A stretch of 64,000 bases of DNA from Georgenia muralis (GTDB lineage Bacteria; Actinomycetota; Actinomycetes; Actinomycetales; Actinomycetaceae): the NCBI RefSeq assembly GCF_003814705.1, contig NZ_RKRA01000001.1, positions 1,860,001-1,924,000 on the forward strand, in the 5' to 3' direction. Below the pieces are notes generated by a model. The model saw only the letters and a list, made by a program, of their open reading frames with translations, was not told the DNA's origin and did no database searches. This document shows positions 29,895 through 39,176 of the stretch, piece after piece (the stretch's first letter is position 1; each line of letters begins with the position of its first letter). The translations under genes were made by a program, and so were the position numbers.

Positions 29895-31523
29895 CCCTGA
29901 TCCACCGGAGTGTTGAGCGTGGCGTAGAGCGAGAGAGCCCTTCTGGGCAGGGAAGATCTGGATTGCGACGTCTAGATCCGACCACCCGGAAGGGCACCTC
30001 GTAAGTGAAACCTTCTCACACGATTCGACCGGTCTTCGATGAGTCCAATTTGGTGTCGGCGGCGGGTCTGGTCCCGGCCTTGCGGCTGGCGGAGTCCGCG
30101 GGTTTGTACGGCCTGCTCGAGGGGTTGACGGTGCCCTCGCCCAACGCCGCGGTCAAGACGGCGAGTGTGGTCGGTGGGATGCTCGCCGGTGCGGACTGCA
30201 TCGATGACCTGGACCTGCTGCGCCATGGCGGGATGGGCCGGGTCTTCGACGGGGTCCGGGCACCGTCGACGCTGGGCACGTTCCTGCGCTCGTTCACCCA
30301 CGGTCACGTCCAGCAGCTCGACAAGATCAGCGGCGCGCTGCTGGCAGGGCTCGCCCGGAAGGTTCCCGCCCTGGTAAGCAGCGGCGCGGGGGCGCAGGAC
30401 ATCGCGTTCGTCGATGTCGACGACACGATCCGGGAGGTCCACGGCTACGCCAAGCAGGCCGCGGCGTACGGCTACTCCGGGGTCCGGGGCCTGAACGTCC
30501 AGCTCGCCACCCTGGCCACGGAGGTCGCGGCGCCGGTGATCGTGCGGGCCCGGCTGCGGCGCGGGAACGTCGCCTCGCACACCGGGGCCGGCCAGCTCCT
30601 CGCCCAGGCCCTGGGGACCGCCCGCGCCGCGGGTGTGAGGGGACCGGTGCTGTGCCGGGCGGACTCGGCGTACTACGGCCACGCCTTCGTCGCCACCGCC
30701 CTGCGCCACGGGGCGTGGTTCTCGGTGACGGTGCGGATGAACCCCCAGGCCAAGGCGGCCATCGCGGGCATCGGCGAGGACGCCTGGACCCCGATCAGGT
30801 ACCCGCACGCCCTCTGGGACGAGACCGAGCAGCGGTGGGTCTCCGACGCCGAGGTCGCCGAGGTCCCCTTCGTCGCGTTCACCCGTCGCCGCAAGGCCGA
30901 GCAGGTGACCTGCCGGCTGATCGTGCGCCGCGTCCGACGGCTCCAGCCCCTGGCCGGTGACGGCAGCGAGCAGGGCGAGCTGTTCGCGACCTACCGCCAC
31001 CACGCGTTCATCACCAACTCCGACCTGGACACCATCGAGGCCGACCAGCGTCACCGGGGGCACGCGATCGTCGAGCAGGTCATCGCCGAGCTCAAGGACG
31101 GGCCCCTGGCGCACCTGCCGTCCGGGAAGTACGCGGCGAACGCGGCCTGGGTGGCGATGGCGACGATCGCGTTCAACATCGCCCGCGCCGCCGCCGTCGC
31201 CGCCGACATGGCCACCGCCCGGTGGGCCACCCTGCGCCGGAAGATCATCAACGTCCCCGCCCGGATCGCCTCCACCGGCCGCCGGCTGATCCTGCACCTG
31301 CCCGCCCGCTGGGCCTGGGCCGAGCACTGGACCGCACTCCACACCGCCGCGACCGGGCCACCACCGGCCACCGCGTCCTGACCACCCAGCCCAACGGGCA
31401 CGACCCGAGGAACCCCACCGTGGAAGAGCCGGCACAGACCGGCAGCCCCACCACGCCCAACGACCCGCTATCCCGGACACGCCACCCGACCAGCGACCAC
31501 CCCGCCACGTCGGTGGATCAGGG
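29895..31523 (+). mobile_element. IS1380-family insertion sequence, complete
   Basis: Element of 1,629 bp bounded by perfect 13-bp inverted repeats CCCTGATCCACCG (29895-29907 and complement at 31511-31523; 16 of 18 bases match when extended). A 5-bp direct repeat CTCAG flanks it (29890-29894 and 31524-31528), consistent with a target duplication. It carries one intact transposase gene, so it looks recent and possibly active. The right-hand duplication contains the stop codon of the neighbouring STAS gene. Confidence 0.9.
30005..31381 (+). CDS. IS1380-family transposase
   Basis: DDE transposase, 458 aa, intact. Catalytic acids: Asp in FVDVDDTIREV, Asp in LCRADSAYYGHAF and Glu in VIAELKDGPLAHLPSG, the last followed by the family's conserved N-A-W region (AANAAWVAMATIAFNIAR). 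GTG start with a GGAAGGG site upstream. It fills most of the element. Confidence 0.93.
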   Translation: MKPSHTIRPVFDESNLVSAAGLVPALRLAESAGLYGLLEGLTVPSPNAAVKTASVVGGMLAGADCIDDLDLLRHGGMGRVFDGVRAPSTLGTFLRSFTHGHVQQLDKISGALLAGLARKVPALVSSGAGAQDIAFVDVDDTIREVHGYAKQAAAYGYSGVRGLNVQLATLATEVAAPVIVRARLRRGNVASHTGAGQLLAQALGTARAAGVRGPVLCRADSAYYGHAFVATALRHGAWFSVTVRMNPQAKAAIAGIGEDAWTPIRYPHALWDETEQRWVSDAEVAEVPFVAFTRRRKAEQVTCRLIVRRVRRLQPLAGDGSEQGELFATYRHHAFITNSDLDTIEADQRHRGHAIVEQVIAELKDGPLAHLPSGKYAANAAWVAMATIAFNIARAAAVAADMATARWATLRRKIINVPARIASTGRRLILHLPARWAWAEHWTALHTAATGPPPATAS

Positions 31524-31524
31524 C

Positions 31525-31881
31525 TCAGGCGTCGATGCGGCGCGAGCTCCCGCGCGGTGCGGCGCTGTCGCAGAGGTGCTCGTCGTCCATGCGGAACATG
31601 TCGAGCGCACCGCAGATCTCCAGGACGAAGCGCTCGCGGTCGTGGATGCCACGGAGGACGGTCGCGCCGCCCCGCTTGGCGGAGGCGTCCGCGAGGGCCA
31701 TGAGGAAGGCCGCGCCGGTGGAGTCCATGAACGTGACGCGGCACATGTCGATGACGAGGAGCTGGCGCCGGAGGCCGCTGACACGCGCGGTCACCTCGGG
31801 GAACTGGGCGCGCTCGGCGAGGTCCAGATCACCTGCGATCGCCACCGTGGCGGTCGTCGCCGACGCCGAGATCTCGATCAT
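31525..31881 (-). CDS. STAS-domain anti-anti-sigma factor (second copy)
   Basis: SpoIIAA/RsbV-type protein, 118 aa. TVAIAGDLDLAERAQF and VTFMDSTGAAFLMAL hold the phosphoacceptor Ser/Thr region. It differs clearly from the STAS protein at 26942, so it is not a recent copy. Its TGA stop lies inside the CTCAG/CTGAG duplication made by the IS1380 insertion and is therefore preserved. Before insertion it was convergent with the partner-switching phosphatase, so the three genes probably form one regulatory locus. Confidence 0.9.
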   Translation of the reverse strand: MIEISASATTATVAIAGDLDLAERAQFPEVTARVSGLRRQLLVIDMCRVTFMDSTGAAFLMALADASAKRGGATVLRGIHDRERFVLEICGALDMFRMDDEHLCDSAAPRGSSRRIDA

Positions 31882-32130
31882 GCCCGTGCTTCCTCTCCGT
31901 GCCACCCTGGTCGCGCCCACGCACCCGGGGGCACTCGGTCGCAGACACGACGCTAACCCGAACCGCGTCGAGATGCACACCGAGACTCGCTGGTGCACCG
32001 TTTCGGAACTGTTCGCGAACTGTGCCCGGCGGACGCCGCCCGGCGAGACGACGCCGCCCCGCGCCGTCCCGGGACGGTAGCCTCGTCGGGGCGCCGACCG
32101 GCGCTCGCGGGCGGGGAGAGGACGAGTCAG

Positions 32131-33417
32131 ATGCCAGCCGTGGTGGTCGTCGGGGCGCAGTGGGGCGACGAGGGCAAGGGCAAGGCGACCGACCAGCTCG
32201 GCTCGCGCGTGGACTACGTCGTCAAGTACAACGGGGGCAACAACGCCGGCCACACGGTCGTCGTCGGCGACGAGAAGTACGCCCTCCACCTCCTCCCCTC
32301 GGGCATCCTCAGCCCCGGCTGCACGCCGGTGATCGGCAACGGTGTGGTGGTGGACCTGGAGGTGCTCTTCCAGGAGATCGAGGGGCTGGGCGCGCGCGGT
32401 GTCGACACCTCACGCCTGCTCGTCTCGGCCGACGCGCACATCATCCCCTCGTACAACCGCACCCTCGACAAGGTCTCGGAGCGCTTCCTCGGCAAGCGTC
32501 AGATCGGCACCACCGGTCGGGGGATCGGGCCGACCTACGCGGACAAGATGAGCCGGGTGGGCCTGCGCATCCAGGACCTCTTCGACGCCTCGATCCTGCG
32601 GCAGAAGGTCGAGGGCGCGCTGGCGCAGAAGAACCAGCTGCTCGTCAAGGTCTTCAACCGACGCGCGGTCGACGTCGACGAGGTCACCGACGAGCTCCTC
32701 GCCTACGCCGAGCGGGTGCGCCCGATGGTCGCCGACACCTCCCTGGTCCTCAACGACGCCCTCGACGCCGGCCGGACGGTCGTCTTCGAGGCCGGCCAGG
32801 CCACGATGCTCGACGTCGACTTCGGCACCTACCCGTTCGTGACCTCGTCCTCGGCGACGGCGGGCGGCGCCTGCACCGGGTCCGGGGTCGGACCCACCCG
32901 CATCGACCGGGTGGTGGGCGTGCTCAAGGCGTACACGACCCGGGTCGGCGAGGGCCCCTTCCCCACCGAGCTCGACGACGACATGGGGGAGTTCCTGCGC
33001 AAGACCGGCGGGGAGTACGGCACCACCACCGGGCGGCCGCGGCGCACCGGCTGGTACGACGCCGTCGTTGCGCGGTACGCCACCCGCGTCAACGGCCTCA
33101 CCGACCTCGTGATGACCAAGCTCGACGTCCTCACCGGGCTCGAGAAGGTGCCGGTGTGCGTGGCCTACGACGTCGACGGCGTCCGGCACGACGAGATGCC
33201 GGCCGACCAGAGCTCGTTCCACCACGCCCGCCCGGTGTACGAGGAGCTGGACGGGTGGTGGGAGGACATCTCCCACGTGCGCCGGTTCGAGGACCTGCCC
33301 GAGAACGCCCGCCGGTACGTCCTCGCCCTCGAGGAGATGAGCGGCACGCGGGTCTCCTCGATCGGGGTGGGCCCGGACCGTGAGGCCACGATCGTCCGGC
33401 ACGACCTGCTGGACTGA
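32131..33417 (+). CDS. purA: Adenylosuccinate synthetase
   Basis: First committed step from IMP to AMP: IMP + Asp + GTP gives adenylosuccinate. 428 aa, full length. [16 protein letters not shown] at the start (P-loop residues 13-19), [12 protein letters not shown] with the catalytic His, the [15 protein letters not shown] loop and the C-terminal [17 protein letters not shown] with a weak upstream GGGGAGAGGA. Monocistronic. Confidence 0.97.
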   Translation: MPAVVVVGAQWGDEGKGKATDQLGSRVDYVVKYNGGNNAGHTVVVGDEKYALHLLPSGILSPGCTPVIGNGVVVDLEVLFQEIEGLGARGVDTSRLLVSADAHIIPSYNRTLDKVSERFLGKRQIGTTGRGIGPTYADKMSRVGLRIQDLFDASILRQKVEGALAQKNQLLVKVFNRRAVDVDEVTDELLAYAERVRPMVADTSLVLNDALDAGRTVVFEAGQATMLDVDFGTYPFVTSSSATAGGACTGSGVGPTRIDRVVGVLKAYTTRVGEGPFPTELDDDMGEFLRKTGGEYGTTTGRPRRTGWYDAVVARYATRVNGLTDLVMTKLDVLTGLEKVPVCVAYDVDGVRHDEMPADQSSFHHARPVYEELDGWWEDISHVRRFEDLPENARRYVLALEEMSGTRVSSIGVGPDREATIVRHDLLD

Positions 33418-33553
33418 CGCGGTCCGCCGGTCCGGTGGCCCGGCGGTCCGTCTGCCCGTCTGCCTGCCCGCAGGCCCGCCGGAGCGCAGGCGCCGCCGGT
33501 CCGGGGGCCCGCCGGAGCGCGTTACCCCGTGGTGGTCCGTCCGGTCCACTGCC

Positions 33554-33626
33554 GCGTGACGCTCAGTCCTGCGGCCCACCGCCGGCGTGACGCTCAGTCC
33601 TGCGGCCCACCGCCGGCGTGACGCTC
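33554..33626 (-). repeat. 31-bp duplication of the regulator gene's 3' end
   Basis: Two exact 31-bp copies (33554-33584, 33585-33615) and the start of a third. The true stop codon of the regulator lies in the second copy at 33594-33596; the first copy repeats the final coding bases and stop beyond the gene. Confidence 0.9.
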
Positions 33627-35075
33627 GAGGAAGGCGTAGACCGCGGCGTCGTCCACCCCGGGGTAGGTGCCCGAGGGCAGCGGCGAGAGGACGTGGGCGT
33701 GCATCTTCGCGCTCGGCCAGGACTGCTCCCGCCAGCGCTCGGCCAGCGAGGGGTCGGGCCGACGGCAGCAGGACTCGTCGGGGCACGACGACGCCGCTCG
33801 CCGGGTCGTCTCGCGCCCCCGGAACCACTTCGCGTGGGCGAACGGCACCCCCAGCGTGATGGAGAACTCCGCGTCGGTGCCCGTCCCGGTCTGGGTGCTG
33901 CACCAGTAGGTCCCGGCCGGGGTGTCGGTGTACTGGACGAACTCGTTGGTGCGTGAGCGCCGCTCGAACGCCGCCCGGGCCGCCCACCGCCGGCACAGGG
34001 GCTGGCCCTCGATGGTGCCGGTGGCGTCCGTCGGCAGCGGCACTCCGTCGTTGGCGTAGCCGCGGTGGAGCGAGCCGTCGTCGTTGGCCCGGATGAAGTG
34101 GGTGGGGATGCCCAGGTGCGCGGTCGCGAGGTTGGTGAAGCGCTGGGCCGCCGAGTGGTGCGTGACCCCGAACGCGTCGCGGAAGTCCTCCATCGACAGG
34201 TCCTTCGCGGCCTTCTTCCGCTCGAGGAAGTCCGTCGCGGCGAAGCGCGGGACGAGGCACGCGGCGGTGAAGTAGGCCAGCTGCTGGCGCTGGCGCAGGA
34301 AGTCGCCGTAGTCCGCGGGGTGGGCGAACCGGAACAGGCGGTGGGCCATCGCCTGGAGCGCGAGCGAGCGCAGGCCGTACCCACCCGGGATCGAGGCGGG
34401 CGGGAGGTAGATGCGCCCGTTCTCCAGGTCGGTGACGGTCCGGGTGGAGCGGGGCAGGTCGTCGACGTGGATGATCGTGAACCCGAGCCGGTCGGCCATC
34501 TGAGAGACCATGTGGTGCGTGAGCGCGCCACCGCTGTAGCCCACGGACCGCACGAAGTCCTCGGCCATCTCCTCGATCTCGGGGACGTAGTTGTCCCGGG
34601 CCTGCATCTCCAGGCGCAGCTCCGTGTTGATGCGCCGGGCCTCCTCGGGGGTCGCGATCGACGCCAGGGCGCGGCGCTCGAGCTCGCCGTGGAGCGCCAC
34701 GAGCGACTCCAGGGCGTCCATCGGCAGGCGCCGCCCCGGGCGCACCGGCGCGACGCCGAGGCTCGCGAAGAGGGGGCTGCGCTGGGCCCGCTCGAGGGCG
34801 ATCTCGAGGGCGGCGCGCCGGTCCGGTGGCGGCTCGGGCGCGAGGAGGTCGGCGGGGGAGGTGCCCAGGGCGTCGGCCAGGGCCGTGAGGAGGGACAGGC
34901 GCGGCTCGCGCCGGCCGTTCTCCACGAGGGAGAGCTGGCTCGTCGTCGACCCGACGGTCTCCGCCAGCCGGCTGAGCGTCAGACCACGGGCGGTGCGGGC
35001 ATGGCGGATCCGCCGCCCCAGGACCAGCGGATCGGCCGGGTTTCTGGGAGCCTGGGAGGAGGGTTCGGTGGGCAC
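33594..35075 (-). CDS. ramB: XRE/IrrE-type regulator of acetate/propionate metabolism (RamB family)
   Basis: Short-chain-fatty-acyl regulator family, 493 aa. N-terminal Xre HTH (about 17-72: [19 protein letters not shown]... [11 protein letters not shown]), central ImmA/IrrE-like domain ([14 protein letters not shown], a degenerate HExxH) and the C-terminal DUF2083 part with Cys clusters ([22 protein letters not shown]). The GTG start is divergent from pckG with 126 bp between. RamB homologues repress or activate acetate and glyoxylate-cycle genes; control of gluconeogenesis here is inferred. A RamB-box-like sequence lies between the two genes. Confidence 0.88.
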   Translation of the reverse strand: MPTEPSSQAPRNPADPLVLGRRIRHARTARGLTLSRLAETVGSTTSQLSLVENGRREPRLSLLTALADALGTSPADLLAPEPPPDRRAALEIALERAQRSPLFASLGVAPVRPGRRLPMDALESLVALHGELERRALASIATPEEARRINTELRLEMQARDNYVPEIEEMAEDFVRSVGYSGGALTHHMVSQMADRLGFTIIHVDDLPRSTRTVTDLENGRIYLPPASIPGGYGLRSLALQAMAHRLFRFAHPADYGDFLRQRQQLAYFTAACLVPRFAATDFLERKKAAKDLSMEDFRDAFGVTHHSAAQRFTNLATAHLGIPTHFIRANDDGSLHRGYANDGVPLPTDATGTIEGQPLCRRWAARAAFERRSRTNEFVQYTDTPAGTYWCSTQTGTGTDAEFSITLGVPFAHAKWFRGRETTRRAASSCPDESCCRRPDPSLAERWREQSWPSAKMHAHVLSPLPSGTYPGVDDAAVYAFLERHAGGGPQD

Positions 35076-35085
35076 CGTTTGACGG

Positions 35086-35109
35086 TACCGAAACTTTTGC
35101 TGTTTTTAC
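35086..35109. promoter_or_regulatory. Possible RamB box in ramB-pckG divergent promoter
   Basis: The AT-rich stretch GAAACTTTTGCTGTTTTT resembles the corynebacterial RamB box (AAACTTTGC core) with an extra T. It is the most AT-rich spot in the gap and lies 12 bp from the regulator start. Match judged by eye only. Confidence 0.4.
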
Positions 35110-35201
35110 GCCACTGTCCGCTTGATGAGGAGCTGGAAATGGGCCCAGAGTTGAACCAGGCCGCGAGAACGCGCCAGGACACGACCTCGGAGGACAGCAG
35201 C

Positions 35202-37043
35202 ATGACCATCACGGACCCGGATGCCCGGACCGCAGCGACCATGAGCGGGGCGGAGATCACGGACGAGGCGCTCGCCGCCTGGGTGCGTGAGATCGCCGAG
35301 CTCACGCAGCCGGACGCCATCCACGTGTGCGACGGGTCACAGGAGGAGTACGACCGCCTGACCGACGAGCTCGTCGAGGCAGGGACGTTCATCCGCCTGG
35401 ACGAGAGCCGACGGCCCCGCAGCTTCCTCGCGCGCTCCGAGCCGTCCGACGTCGCGCGGGTCGAGTCGCGCACGTTCATCTGCTCGGAGAAGGAGGTCGA
35501 CGCCGGCCCCACGAACAACTGGGTCGACCCGGCGCAGATGCGCGCCGAGCTGGCCGAGGTCTTCGCCGGGTCGATGCGCGGGCGCACGATGTACGTCGTC
35601 CCGTTCTCCATGGGCCCCGTGGGTGGTCCGATCTCCCGTGTCGGCGTCGAGCTGACCGACTCGCCCTACGTCGTCGTCTCCATGCGGATCATGACGCGCA
35701 TGGGCGCCGAGGCCCTCGCCCAGGTCGGGCGCGGCGCCGACTGGGTCCCGGCGGTGCACTCGGTCGGCATGCCGCTCGTCGACGACGACGGGCTGCGCCG
35801 CGAGGACGTCCCGTGGCCCTGCAACGACACCAAGTACATCGTCCACTACCCCGAGACCCGCGAGATCTGGTCCTACGGCTCCGGCTACGGCGGCAACGCG
35901 CTCCTGGGCAAGAAGGCCTACGCCCTGCGGATCGCCTCGGTCCTCGGCCGGGACGAGGGCTGGCTCGCCGAGCACATGCTCGTCCTGAAGATCACGGGGC
36001 CCGACGGCCGGGTCTACCACCTCGCCGCGGCCTTCCCGTCGGCGTGCGGGAAGACCAACCTCGCCATGCTCCGGCCCACCATCCCGGGTTGGAAGGTCGA
36101 GACCATCGGCGACGACATCGCGTGGATGCGCCCCGGCGAGGACGGCCGTCTCTACGCCATCAACCCCGAGGCTGGCTTCTTCGGCGTGGCGCCGGGCACG
36201 GGCGAGATGACGAACCCGACGGCGGTGGCGGCCCTGGAGCACGACGTCGTCTTCACCAACGTCGCCCTCACCGACGACGGTGACGTCTGGTGGGAGGGGC
36301 TGACCGACGAGGTGCCCGCGCACCTCACCGACTGGCAGGGGCAGGCCTGGACGCCGGACTCCGGCCGGCCGGCCGCCCACCCGAACTCGCGCTTCACCGT
36401 GCGCGCCGACCAGGCGCCGTCGATCGCCCCGGAGTGGGAGGACCTCGGCGGCGTGCCGCTCGACGTCATCCTCTTCGGTGGGCGTCGCGCCACCAACGTC
36501 CCGCTCGTCGCGGAGTCCTTCGACTGGGAGCACGGCGTCTTCATCGGGGCGACGGTGTCCTCCGAGCAGACGGCGGCGGCCGAGGGGGCCGTCGGTGCCC
36601 TGCGCCGCGACCCCTTCGCCATGCTGCCGTTCTGCGGGTACAACATGGCCGACTACTGGGGTCACTGGCTGGCGATGGGGGAGCGCCTGGGGAGCCACGC
36701 TCCGCGGATCTTCCAGGTCAACTGGTTCCGCAAGGGGGCGGACGGCTCCTACCTCTGGCCGGGCTTCGGGGACAACGCGCGCGTCCTCGAGTGGGCGCTG
36801 CGGCGTGTCAACGGCGAGGTCGACGCCGTCGAGGCCCCCACCGGCCGGCTCCCGCGCCCGCAGGACCTCAACCTCGAGGGCCTGGAGCTCACCGACGAGC
36901 AGCTCGAGGCGCTCTTCGCGGTCGACCGGGCGAGTTGGCTGGCCGAGGCCGACCTCACCGAGGAGTACTTCGCGCAGTTCGGTGACCGGCTCCCTGCCGA
37001 GATGACGCGTCAGCTCGACCAGCTGCGGGCGCGCCTGGGCTAG
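35202..37043 (+). CDS. pckG: Phosphoenolpyruvate carboxykinase (GTP)
   Basis: GTP-dependent PEP carboxykinase, oxaloacetate + GTP to PEP + CO2 + GDP, the entry to gluconeogenesis; 613 aa, normal length. P-loop with the reactive Cys in [12 protein letters not shown] (about 280), [22 protein letters not shown], and the GTP-class signature [15 protein letters not shown] at 35202 follows GGAGG 7 nt upstream; earlier in-frame ATGs lack a site. Divergent from the RamB-type gene. It makes sugars from the acetyl-CoA that the window's catabolic operons would yield via the glyoxylate cycle and oxaloacetate. Confidence 0.97.
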   Translation: MTITDPDARTAATMSGAEITDEALAAWVREIAELTQPDAIHVCDGSQEEYDRLTDELVEAGTFIRLDESRRPRSFLARSEPSDVARVESRTFICSEKEVDAGPTNNWVDPAQMRAELAEVFAGSMRGRTMYVVPFSMGPVGGPISRVGVELTDSPYVVVSMRIMTRMGAEALAQVGRGADWVPAVHSVGMPLVDDDGLRREDVPWPCNDTKYIVHYPETREIWSYGSGYGGNALLGKKAYALRIASVLGRDEGWLAEHMLVLKITGPDGRVYHLAAAFPSACGKTNLAMLRPTIPGWKVETIGDDIAWMRPGEDGRLYAINPEAGFFGVAPGTGEMTNPTAVAALEHDVVFTNVALTDDGDVWWEGLTDEVPAHLTDWQGQAWTPDSGRPAAHPNSRFTVRADQAPSIAPEWEDLGGVPLDVILFGGRRATNVPLVAESFDWEHGVFIGATVSSEQTAAAEGAVGALRRDPFAMLPFCGYNMADYWGHWLAMGERLGSHAPRIFQVNWFRKGADGSYLWPGFGDNARVLEWALRRVNGEVDAVEAPTGRLPRPQDLNLEGLELTDEQLEALFAVDRASWLAEADLTEEYFAQFGDRLPAEMTRQLDQLRARLG

Positions 37044-37201
37044 GTGTAATGACCGGCCAGGTTGGGGCCGGTGCGCCCGATGTGACGGTGCGCCCGATGT
37101 GACGGAGCGAGCGATATGACTGGGCGCCCGTTGTGACGGTATGGCGGATCGGGGTCGAGTACGAGCAGCCACAGCGTCACAACGCCGTGCCCGTGCCTCG
37201 C

Positions 37202-37245
37202 CCGGTGGTGGGTGCCGGACGCCGTCGGCCGGCGCCCACCACCGG
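37202..37245. terminator. Bidirectional terminator between pckG and DUF2249 gene
   Basis: A 17-bp stem CCGGTGGTGGGTGCCGG with its complement (one G-U pair), 10-nt loop, midway between convergent genes. Upstream at 37070-37140 are imperfect repeats of GCGCCCGATGTGACGG. Confidence 0.8.
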
Positions 37246-37250
37246 CGCTC

Positions 37251-37526
37251 TCAGCGGCGGGTCAGCCGCAGGCGCCAGGCCTCGGGTCCCTCCTCGAGGT
37301 AGGCCACCTCGAAGGCGCCGGGCTCGCGCTGCTCGACCTGGGCGAGCAGGGGCAGCGGGTTGTGCGGCGCGACGAGGTCCATGGCCCCGCCCGGCGTGAT
37401 CGCGGACAGCGCACCGAAGACGGTCGCATGCCGGATCGCGTGCGGAACGGCGCGCACGTCGAGGGCGGGCACGGCGTCGTCGTGCCCGCAGTTGCAGGCG
37501 TGGGTCTCGGTGATCTCGAGCGACAT
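37251..37526 (-). CDS. DUF2249 domain protein
   Basis: Small protein of 91 aa with a TusA-like DUF2249 fold: [39 protein letters not shown] and AWRLRLTRR. An N-terminal CNCGHDD motif may bind a metal or thiol. AGGAGGA precedes the ATG. DUF2249 proteins often accompany haem/NO or nitrate-respiration genes, but none is next to it; function unknown. Confidence 0.85.
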   Translation of the reverse strand: MSLEITETHACNCGHDDAVPALDVRAVPHAIRHATVFGALSAITPGGAMDLVAPHNPLPLLAQVEQREPGAFEVAYLEEGPEAWRLRLTRR

Positions 37527-37671
37527 GGGTCCTCCTGGGTTGGCGTCCCACCTACGATAAGCAAGAAGAATTCCGTGATAAAGCGGCCGGTCGCGTGCGC
37601 CGTCCCTGGAGGCGGTCTCAGGGTCGCGCCCGCGCCGCCCGCGCCCGCGAGCGCCCAGTAGGGTGCGGTGC

Positions 37672-38949
37672 GTGAGGATCCTGCTGATCGGGTCGGGCGC
37701 GCGCGAGCACGCCCTGGCCCGGACCCTGGCCCGAGACCCCCGCACGACCGAGCTGGTCGTCGCTCCCGGCAACCCGGGGACCGCCGGGGTCGCCACCAGC
37801 CTCGAGCTGGACATCCTCGACGGGCACGCCGTCGCCGCAGCGGCCGTGGGCATGCGCGCCGACCTCGTGGTGGTCGGCCCCGAGGCGCCCCTCGTGGCCG
37901 GCGTCGTCGACGCGGTGCGCGCTGCGGGCATCCCGTGCTTCGGGCCGAGCCGGGAGGCCGCTCGGCTCGAGGGCTCGAAGGCGTTCGCCAAGGAGATGAT
38001 GGCCGCTGCCGAGGTGCCCACGGCGCTGGCGCACGTGTGCACCGACCTCGAGCAGGTCGCGGCCGCCCTGGACGCCTTCGGCGCGCCGTACGTCGTCAAG
38101 GACGACGGCCTCGCCGCCGGCAAGGGGGTCGTCGTCACCTCCGACCGGGACGAGGCCCTCGCCCACGCGATCGCGTGCCTGGCCAAGGACGGCGGTGACG
38201 ACGCCACGCAGGGGGTCCCCGCCGTCGTCGTCGAGGAGTTCCTCGACGGCCCGGAGGTCTCCCTCTTCTGCATCAGCGACGGGACGGCCGTGGTGCCGCT
38301 CGAGCCGGCCCAGGACTACAAGCGTCTCGGCGACGGCGACGCCGGTCCCAACACGGGCGGCATGGGGGCGTACTCGCCGCTGCCCTGGGCGCCCGCGGAC
38401 CTCACCGAGCAGGTGCTGGACCGGGTCGCGCTGCCCGTGGTGGCCGAGATGGCCCGACGCGGCACCCCGTTCGTCGGGCTGCTCTACTGCGGGCTCGCGC
38501 TGACCTCGCGCGGGCTGCGGGTGGTGGAGTTCAACGTCCGCTTCGGCGACCCGGAGACCCAGGTCGTCCTCGCCCGGCTCACCTCCTCCCTGGCCGACCT
38601 CCTCCTCGCCGCGGCCACCGGGCGTCTCGCGGAGGTGGACGAGCCCCGGTGGTCCGGCGGCGCCGCCGTCACCGTGGTGCTCGCCGCGCACGGGTACCCC
38701 GGGCAGGTGCGCAAGGGTGACGTCATCACGGGCGTCGAGGACGCCGAGGCTCTCGACGGGGTCCACGTCCTGCACGCGGGGACGTCGCTCGACGGCGCGG
38801 GGAACCTCGCCGCTGGCGGCGGTCGGGTGCTCAGCGTCGTGGGTGAGGGCCGAGACCTCGCCGCCGCCCGCGAGCGGGCCTACGAGGGCGTCGCCCGGAT
38901 CAGGTTCGACGGCGCTCAGCACCGCACGGACATCGCCGCCGGTCGCTGA
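37672..38949 (+). CDS. purD: Phosphoribosylamine-glycine ligase
   Basis: Second step of purine synthesis, phosphoribosylamine + glycine + ATP to GAR; 425 aa. ATP-grasp protein: ILLIGSGAREHALA, VVGPEAPLVAG, VVKDDGLAAGKGVVV, GPNTGGMGAYSPLP and EFNVRFGDPETQ. GTG at 37672 begins the conserved N-terminus; an in-frame GTG lies three codons earlier. First of the purD, purC, purS, purQ series seen over 6.5 kb. Confidence 0.96.
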   Translation: MRILLIGSGAREHALARTLARDPRTTELVVAPGNPGTAGVATSLELDILDGHAVAAAAVGMRADLVVVGPEAPLVAGVVDAVRAAGIPCFGPSREAARLEGSKAFAKEMMAAAEVPTALAHVCTDLEQVAAALDAFGAPYVVKDDGLAAGKGVVVTSDRDEALAHAIACLAKDGGDDATQGVPAVVVEEFLDGPEVSLFCISDGTAVVPLEPAQDYKRLGDGDAGPNTGGMGAYSPLPWAPADLTEQVLDRVALPVVAEMARRGTPFVGLLYCGLALTSRGLRVVEFNVRFGDPETQVVLARLTSSLADLLLAAATGRLAEVDEPRWSGGAAVTVVLAAHGYPGQVRKGDVITGVEDAEALDGVHVLHAGTSLDGAGNLAAGGGRVLSVVGEGRDLAAARERAYEGVARIRFDGAQHRTDIAAGR

Positions 38950-39120
38950 AATGCTGCCGGCCGCGGCCACCCGGCCGCCGGGCCCCGCCCCGCCCCGTCG
39001 AGCTGGGGGTTGTTGCTGCCGTGGACCGGCCGGGAACGACCACAAGCCACTACTCGACGCGCCGCGTGGGCAGCGCGGCGTGCGTATCAAGGTCCGCCGT
39101 CCCCCGGGAGGCCGGATGCC

Positions 39121-39154
39121 GACGGCCGGCCACCCCGCGGGGTGGCCGGCCGTC
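39121..39154. terminator. Bidirectional terminator between purD and gnd
   Basis: Perfect 16-bp stem GACGGCCGGCCACCCC with its complement and a GC centre, 22 bp past the gnd stop and on the purD 3' side. Confidence 0.8.
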
Positions 39155-39176
39155 GCACGCGCGCGCCCGGACGAGG

